From positions 124,001 through 188,000 of the forward strand of contig JAIWND010000033.1 of assembly GCA_025330725.1 (NCBI GenBank): a stretch of 64,000 nt of DNA, given 5' to 3'. Source of the DNA: Chlamydoabsidia padenii (lineage: Eukaryota > Mucoromycota > Mucoromycetes > Mucorales > Cunninghamellaceae). Below, piece by piece: positions 58,036 to 64,000 of the stretch (within the stretch, counting starts at the first letter, position 1; each line of letters opens with the position of its first letter). Position numbers and translations under genes: made by a program. The notes beneath the pieces were generated by a model. That model was not told the origin of the DNA. It saw nothing but the letters and a program-made list of their open reading frames with translations, and made no database searches.

Positions 58036-58651
58036 CTAAGCTTCAGTCTTGCGAGGACCACGGGGAGCACGAGGACGACGGACATCAGATTGAGCATTGG
58101 CAGAGACAGGGTTGGTGACTTGAACACCGGGCAAATCATCAAAGTTAAGGGAAGCCAACAAAGCCTTGGTATCAGGATCGATATCGATAGCAGAGGTTTT
58201 CAAAGCAGATTCTTCGGGCACATAGTTATCACGACGTTCACGTTCTTCTTCTTGCAATTTGAAGGAGATACCACGGACAGGACCACGAGAGATACGGCGC
58301 ATCAAGTGAGTGGTGAAACCAGCAATCTTGTTGCGGAGACGCTTGGTGGTGATGATAGCGACTTCATCACAGATCTTCTTGTTGGTTTGGAAGTCGAGAG
58401 TAAGACGAGGGTAGTACTTTTCGATCAAGACACGAGAGGCCTTCTTGACAGTCTTAGTTCTAACACGACCCTAATTGATTGAATTAAAGAAGAAAGGGAG
58501 AGTTAATGCCAGCATCTTATTCCAATCTCTTTTATATCCCATCCATCCATCCATCTATCCATCCGTCCCTTTTTTCCATCTTGATGAGTATAAATTGGTG
58601 TGTGATCATCATCCAACTGATCATGGTATTACTTTTTTCGAATCTTACCAT
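58036..58651 (-). CDS. RPS17: 40S ribosomal protein eS17
   Basis: There are two exons: 58651-58649 (the ATG alone) and 58470-58036 (438 nt, 145 aa). The protein reads [16 protein letters not shown], then [37 protein letters not shown] and [20 protein letters not shown], matching eukaryotic eS17 throughout. The C-terminal tail is Arg/Pro-rich ([14 protein letters not shown]) and about ten residues longer than usual. It is a component of the small cytosolic ribosomal subunit near the beak. The coding part of exon 1 is exactly the start codon, with the donor GTAAG directly after it; the intron is 178 nt, long for this window, as is common for ribosomal protein genes. Confidence 0.95.
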
Positions 58652-59962
58652 GATGATTTAGCAGAGTGTTCAAAGAGAAGGAGAGAAAGAATCCAGTTTT
58701 GAAAATGCCTAAATCAAAAAATCAATTTCAACTCCGATTAATTCATGCATGTATCCCCCGATCGCCCCGCTTTTGAAATTCGACATAACAATATGCGAAT
58801 CGCAACATGTAAAACAATTGAAATTGATAAACGTTACTTTATTAAAACAATGCAGTGTTTCATACAATCTGTTGTATGTCAGTAAAGAAGCTAAATCATT
58901 ACACTGTTTTAACGCAGCCTATTAAACATCCACCTATATACCGAGCCCAAACCATAATGAGGGAGAGGGAGAGAGTTATAAACACGGTACTATAATTTGT
59001 TTCCATATCCAAAAGGTCCTATGTGTCAAAAGTTAAGAGTGAGAGCCAAGAAGTAAAAAAATTTACCAACTGTTCCTTTTTTTGTGAGTCCTGAATTTCA
59101 AGTGCCGCTTTGCCGTCAAAAAGCTTGAGGATGCATTGTTAGTAATGTGCATACGATTATGCTTGTTATGACAAGAAAAAAAAAAGAGAGAGATGGAATC
59201 AAGTCTTTTAGGGTAACTTGAATAAGCAGCGAATGAAATATGAGTTTGTATTATGTGGGAAGTATGTGGTTTCTTTTTCTTTTTCACTTACCGTTGGCCG
59301 AAGCCCATATTCTCATTCCAAGAATTGGCCGACAAGGGATGGACATCCCCAAAGAAAGTTGAAAAGAATTTACAGAATGGGCAGCTGGGAATTAAAATAA
59401 AAAATCAAATGATCAAAAACCATGCATTGTCAAATTATTACAATCTTATACAGGGCATTGGCCATCAGAGTTCGCATTAATAAAGTGATGTCTATATGAA
59501 GCCACTCGGGCTAAAGTTTTCCCCACTCGACGAAAAATTTACTCAGACTTTCAGATGACGGGGTTTAAAAATAAATTCATGCAATCAAAACCATGAAGGG
59601 TATTCGGTCAAGATAGACAAGATCATTTTGTCTTGATACACCCCCTACATACAGAAAAGAAAGAAGAATATGAAGTATAAGAGAACAAAGATAAATTACA
59701 GAGAGTGATGTGAAACTATCAATTATCCCCAAGACAGAGCATGCATTGTAAATAGATCATCATCAAGTTACTGTTATAAGACTTTTTTTATTATTATCAT
59801 AAAAACGATGTAGAAGACAAAACACCGATTTTTTTTAAAATCTAATCAAAAAAAGTTAAACTATGTGTATATGTAAATAAAAGAGTGATAAAAATATGGG
59901 GGAGGAAGAAGAGTAAGTTCAACTATAATCTATCCAAAGCACTTTAGAGAGTAAGAGCTAAT
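58652..59962. other. Intergenic region between eS17 and the Stm1-like gene
   Basis: AT-rich. It contains partial motif-family members (TTTTGAAATTCG near 58772; ACGGGGTTTAAAAAT near 59558) and the 3' UTR of the Stm1-like gene. Short ORFs at 59218-59480 have no recognisable features. Confidence 0.4.
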
Positions 59963-61083
59963 TTAAGCGGAAGCAGCACCGAGAGAGGGGAAAGCGGAAT
60001 CATCTTGGAGGTTGACATTGACACCATTGGATTGACGACCACCACGACGGTTACCGTTCTTACCACCACGACCACGAGTAGGACGTTGTTCACGTTGGAA
60101 GCGAGGCTTTTCTTGGAATCGTTGTTCGATTTCAACAAACACCTTACCAGACTTGGCAGCCTTTTCCTTCTTGGCGGCCTTTTCCTATAAGATTTGAAAA
60201 AAAAAGAACATTTAGATCCAGGGGCACGGTTTTCAATTCCCGACAGCTGTCATTTTACCTTGGCGGGCAAGTATTCAGGTTCTTCAGTCTTGGTGAAGGC
60301 AACGGTGTCCTTCCACTTGGCATCATCAGCACCTTCGTTAGCCTTACGAGCTTCGGGGAGAGCGATCTTCAAGTTCTTGTTAGCCTTTTCAGCCAAGTAT
60401 TCGTCCAAAGTCTTGACAACTTCTTCGGGTTCAGTAGGGGTCACAGGTTCTTCAGCGGCAGCAGGGTCCTTGGGGTTGACAGAGTCAGTAGCACTATAGA
60501 ATGTAGAAATATATTCAAGTCAACTCCAATGGTTCCTTTCACCATCACACTTACGCTTCGGCTTCAGCAGTTTCGGGATGGCCCCAACCTTGCTTTTCCT
60601 TCTTTTCGGAATCACTATAACACATACACACACAAAAAAAAGCAGTAATGAGTATTTTGTAGGTTTACTCCCACTTTTTTTTTTTTTTTAGACAACTACT
60701 TACACGATACCAGTGGCACTGTGGCGATCGAATTGACGACCACGTTGAGGGCGACCACCTTGACGCTTTTCACCATTAGCACCACGACGCTTGTCACCAC
60801 CACGCTTTTGAGCTATTGTTGAGAAATAAAAAAAAATGTTGCATTAGTTTATCGTGAGGCCGGGAGAATTATTCGAAATCGGTTTGTTGTCGTGTAGATA
60901 GTGTACATGTGTCTTTTTCTTTTTTTATCAAGAGTAATCATTACCGCCAGTAGCCTTGGGAGAGCGCTTGTCATTCTTGGCTTGTTCGACAGGCTTGGTT
61001 TCTTCCTTGACAGGGACGGGTTGAGGGCGCACTTCACCATCTTCACTGAGAAGAGAAAAGAGGTTCTTGGAGAAGGCAGACAT
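59963..61083 (-). CDS. Stm1/SERBP1-like ribosome-binding protein (HABP4/PAI-RBP1 domain)
   Basis: There are five exons: 61083-60945, 60812-60704, 60614-60555, 60493-60259 and 60184-59963 (765 nt, 254 aa). The N-terminus is MSAFSKNLFSLLSEDGE. Residues about 47-85 are an RGG-like basic stretch (QKRGGDKRRGANGEKRQGGR, RQFDRHSATGIV), where the RHSATG segment is the family signature. KKEKQGWGHPETAEAE follows, then a helical TLDEYLAEKANKN segment that resembles the part of Stm1 threaded into the ribosome, and a second Arg/Gly-rich tail (RPTRGRGGKNGNRRGG) ending LQDDSAFPSLGAASA. Family members bind the 40S mRNA channel and eEF2 to stabilise idle ribosomes in stress. The composition is highly biased, so orthology rests on motif order. 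Its neighbours eS17 and a cold-shock protein are also RNA-related. Confidence 0.85.
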
Positions 61084-61818
61084 GATGAATAGATGGATGG
61101 ATTATGTGTAAAAGAGGGTGGATGGATGGATGGATGCAAAGTAGACAAAAGAAGTCTCAAAATAAAAAAAGGGGACATGGACCAAATATAGTTTCTCACC
61201 TCTTGAAAAAAAATAAAATTGAACCGGCGATTGAATGAATGAGCTGAAAGATTTTTTCATTCACAGCGCCCATTTAAAAATCTGTATTTGAAATCAATCA
61301 ATGTGATTGGACTAAAAAATTGAGATTGTAATGCATAACGAAGGGCAGGATTTGACATTAACACTTTTACACATTCCACAGTGAGGACCACTTGTAACCT
61401 AAAGTGTTTACTGAAGATGAGGAAAAAAAAAGGTTAGAAATATCTATAGTAGTAGGCTCTAAATCAACTCTTGTCAAATTTTTGGAGTCGGGATTAGAAA
61501 AAAATCTTTGCGTGTGGATTGCCTAAATGGTCGTGTGCGAGAGAGGAAAGACAAAAAAATAATCTTCCGGTTTTTGGTTTTAGCTACATACATCACTTGT
61601 CAATAAAGAGCAATGGATTGATGTTTAAAGATATATATTACTGTAAAGAGAGAGAGAGAGAGATTTATTAATAATAGAGACACATGATTTTCAAGTGAGT
61701 GAGAGGGACAAATGGATGACTTTATTTGATAATAAAAAGTGGAGAAGAGGGGGATACCAAACAAATTATTTGCAGATGCAAAGTAAGCATGATGAATGTA
61801 TACTAGAAGCTAACTATA
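61084..61818. other. Intergenic region upstream of the Stm1-like gene
   Basis: It holds motif-family members GCAGGATTTGAC near 61347 and AGTCGGGATTAGAAA near 61484. A GA repeat lies at 61648-61662. A GGATGGAT tract near 61091-61137 is in the Stm1-like leader. No gene. Confidence 0.4.
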
Positions 61819-62762
61819 CTAATGTCCTTGGTGATGATCAGGGGAAGATAACCTTGGTGAGCCGTATTGCTGCTGCTGCTGTTGTTGTTGTTGTCCAAAG
61901 GGGGGTTGTTGTTGATACCCAAATTGTTGTTGCCCAGTACCATACATTTGCATAGGTTGACCATATTGGAAGCCTTGAGGGAGGCCTTGATTTCCACCCA
62001 TACCAGCATTGCCACCATAGGCAGGAAAACCATTCGCACCCATTGGATATCCATAACCAGCAGAAGCATAAGGATCGAGCGCATACCCTAAATATTCAAT
62101 CACATTACTTTATATATATATATATATGTCCCATTCATCCCCCCTCCCTCCCATATTTACTTACCGGCATTGTATTGATTCCGTCCACCATTATATCCAC
62201 CACCATTACTATCCAAAAAGATATAGGTTAATACATGAATCATACTAGTTTGTAGTAATACTTACTTTTGATAATGAGGAGGACGTTGTCCGGCGCGAGG
62301 ATCACCTTTCACTGGACCACCACCAATGGCAGTGACATTCGCAGCTTGCATTCCTTTGTTACCTTGTACCAGATCATATTCCACCTATTTCCATATGTAA
62401 TTTCATCAGTTATTGTTATCCCAACTTGTCTATTTTGATTACCTCTTCAGCCTATTAAAAAAAAAAAAAAGAGAGTCAAATTTAGTACCACATACACACA
62501 CACATACTATATATCTTCAAGACTTACTTCGCTTAGACTTTTGAATCCACCGTCGTTGTGTATTGCTGTGTGGTGTACAAAGACTAAGGGAGTTAAACAA
62601 AAAGAATGATATTGTTAGTTTTCAACGTCGTACTTTTCTTTTTTTACTATTACCTTCCACTTCCGATTGGTCCAGTTGATCGTCCGGTATGATAAAACCA
62701 TAACCTTTCGTAGAGTTGAAGAATTTGACACGACCAGTTTTGCGTGATTCTGATGTTGACAT
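61819..62762 (-). CDS. Cold-shock-domain RNA-binding protein with Gln/Gly-rich tail
   Basis: There are six exons: 62762-62654, 62583-62528, 62451-62443 (9 nt), 62384-62266, 62208-62165 and 62087-61819 (606 nt, 201 aa). The cold-shock domain is residues about 8-80: GRVKFFNSTKGYGFIIPDD carries RNP-1, VFVHHTAI is RNP-2, and GFKSLSEAEEVEYDLVQGNK closes the barrel. The remainder is Gly/Gln/Tyr-rich and prion-like (QQQFGYQQQPPFGQQQQ). Such proteins bind single-stranded RNA or DNA and act as RNA chaperones or translational regulators. Joining exon 2 directly to exon 4 would also be in frame, removing only Ala-Glu-Glu, so the micro-exon could be alternatively used. Confidence 0.9.
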
Positions 62763-64000
62763 TAGGTTGTAATATAAAGTTGGAAAGGGAGAGTGATGTA
62801 ATAAGTAAAAAGAGAGAGAGGAAGGATGAAGATTATAACAAGTGGGCAGATATGAGCATAAATTGTTCACACCAATTGAGTATAAAAGAAGTATATGGTT
62901 TTTCCAATGAAAACCAGATAAAGTTGAAGAGTAAATAAAAAAGTGAAGGAGGTAGGAAGAAGAAGGAAAAAAGAAAAGAAAAGAAAAAGAGCGAAAGGGA
63001 GTGAAGAACAAATGCAAAAAAAAAAAAAGTTTCTCCCAGTTTGACTAAATTTCCACTGACGCTATGAATTCATCCAATCAGATGCTCGCATTGAAGCGGT
63101 CTAGTATTATTTTCAAATTCCGTCTTGTTGGGTTGAAACCAACACACAATCTGATGATAATATGTATCAAAGGGTCCCCTCCCCCTCTATAATAACAAAT
63201 AGAACCATGATACTTTATTTTCTTGTTTGAAAAGATGCCTCTATTTATGCAACTTGAACAAAATTCCATTAAAGTCATTGTGGATCTCACGCACTTCACT
63301 CTGCAGACAATCCCATTGAGTACCAAGTGAAATCAAGTCATGCTTTCGCCCGCCCTCTTGGATCTATATGAATGGAGGATTACAACCACTCATGCAGATT
63401 GAATTCCCGACTTCAAATTCCGACGGGGTTTTTCCCAAACTAAAAATTGTCTCGTTTCTTTTCCGCTTTAATTGATTCTCACAATTTATCGCACTTGTGG
63501 ATGCCCAGGTAATATAATAATGGACCCAACCATAATCTTGAAATACTGATGCTTTGTCTTTTTCCTTTATTCTTGGAATCTATTCAAGTCCATGGTACTT
63601 TTTTAAATACTACTCTTGCTTGATCTCATTAGTTTGGAAAACTCGTCTACAAATGGAAAAAAAAGGTCAGGTGAAGTAATGGATTAAAAGGCAATCAATT
63701 TATCATGTTAAAGGAATTCGACTGACGCAAAAAGACAACATTGGTACCTTTAACCAAAACTCCTCACAACGACTGATCCAGCTCAATCATATATATAATG
63801 GCATAAACAACTAGTTAATTAGTCATACTCCTTACTATATTATAGTCTCGATTGCTTATTAGAATGAACCCCGATAAATAAAAAGAAAACTTTATTAGTT
63901 TGACCTGTTTGACATGTGTGCAAGTGAATACCAATGTTAGTGCCATGGTATTTTATATTCTCCCTATATAATCAATGTGCTGGGAAACTCTCTTCCCCCT
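62763..64000. other. Upstream region of the cold-shock-protein gene to window end
   Basis: No supported gene. It contains an adjacent pair of motif-family sites at about 63400-63430 (GAATTCCCGACTTCAAATTC followed by CGACGGGGTTT). T-rich and A-rich tracts elsewhere. A gene might start beyond the right edge. Confidence 0.35.

Noticed and set aside
58471..58648. Possible box C/D snoRNA inside the eS17 intron (GATGATGA on the minus strand)
   Set aside because: A C-box-like sequence is present but no CTGA D box or terminal stem is found at a suitable distance.

Overview
The window is nuclear DNA from a fungus, most likely an early-diverging one (Mucoromycota, probably Mucorales). The evidence is: many short AT-rich introns (about 55-180 nt) with GTAAGT-type donors and CTAAC-type branch sites; homopolymer-rich introns; a type I fatty acid synthase in which beta and alpha halves are one reading frame; a canonical Dicer; a caleosin; and large Gln/Ser/Asn-repeat regulatory proteins. 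No bacterial operon, CRISPR array or integrated virus was seen. The species assignment is inference.

Layout. 0-2 kb: 3' part of a fungal-specific transcription factor. 2-3 kb: a tRNA-Ala and an LTR-like fragment. 3-7 kb: bHLH factor, ORC6 and UTP23 (all minus), then divergent mitochondrial uS9m. 8-11 kb: low-molecular-weight tyrosine phosphatase (minus) and an orphan seven-helix membrane protein (plus). 11-14.5 kb: gene-poor, with a second copy of the tRNA-Ala block and LTR-like repeats. 14.6-27.2 kb: a 10-exon, 3941-residue fused fatty acid synthase (minus). 28-35 kb: PA-TM-RING ubiquitin ligase, a RHO1-type GTPase and a caleosin with a long disordered tail. 35.8-39.9 kb: PP2C phosphatase (minus), a small hypothetical ORF and PCNA. 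40-42 kb: tRNA-Arg and a solo-LTR-like repeat. 42-53.5 kb: a 1693-residue hybrid histidine kinase and a 1610-residue Dicer. 54-57 kb: a multi-PH-domain protein. 57-58 kb: an unexplained near-tandem duplication. 58-63 kb: ribosomal protein eS17, an Stm1/SERBP1-like ribosome-binding protein and a cold-shock-domain protein (all minus).

Gene models were built exon by exon. In every complete multi-exon model the exon lengths sum to a multiple of three and the joins preserve family motifs. Functional themes are DNA replication (ORC6, PCNA), ribosome biogenesis and translation (UTP23, uS9m, eS17, Stm1-like, tRNAs), lipid synthesis and storage (FAS, caleosin), signalling (RHO1, PP2C, LMW-PTP, histidine kinase) and RNA silencing (Dicer).

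The most striking observation is in the RHO1-type gene. The P-loop lysine codon AAG appears to be assembled one base at a time from three exons. Two consecutive single-nucleotide exons are each bounded by normal-looking introns with their own CTAAC branch-site candidates. Also of interest are a recurrent CGGGATTTGAAA-like motif near many starts and next to the tRNA genes, a shared TTGTGAT-ATATA element upstream of all three tRNA genes, a degenerate receiver domain inside the histidine kinase, and dispersed LTR-like repeats beside tRNA genes.
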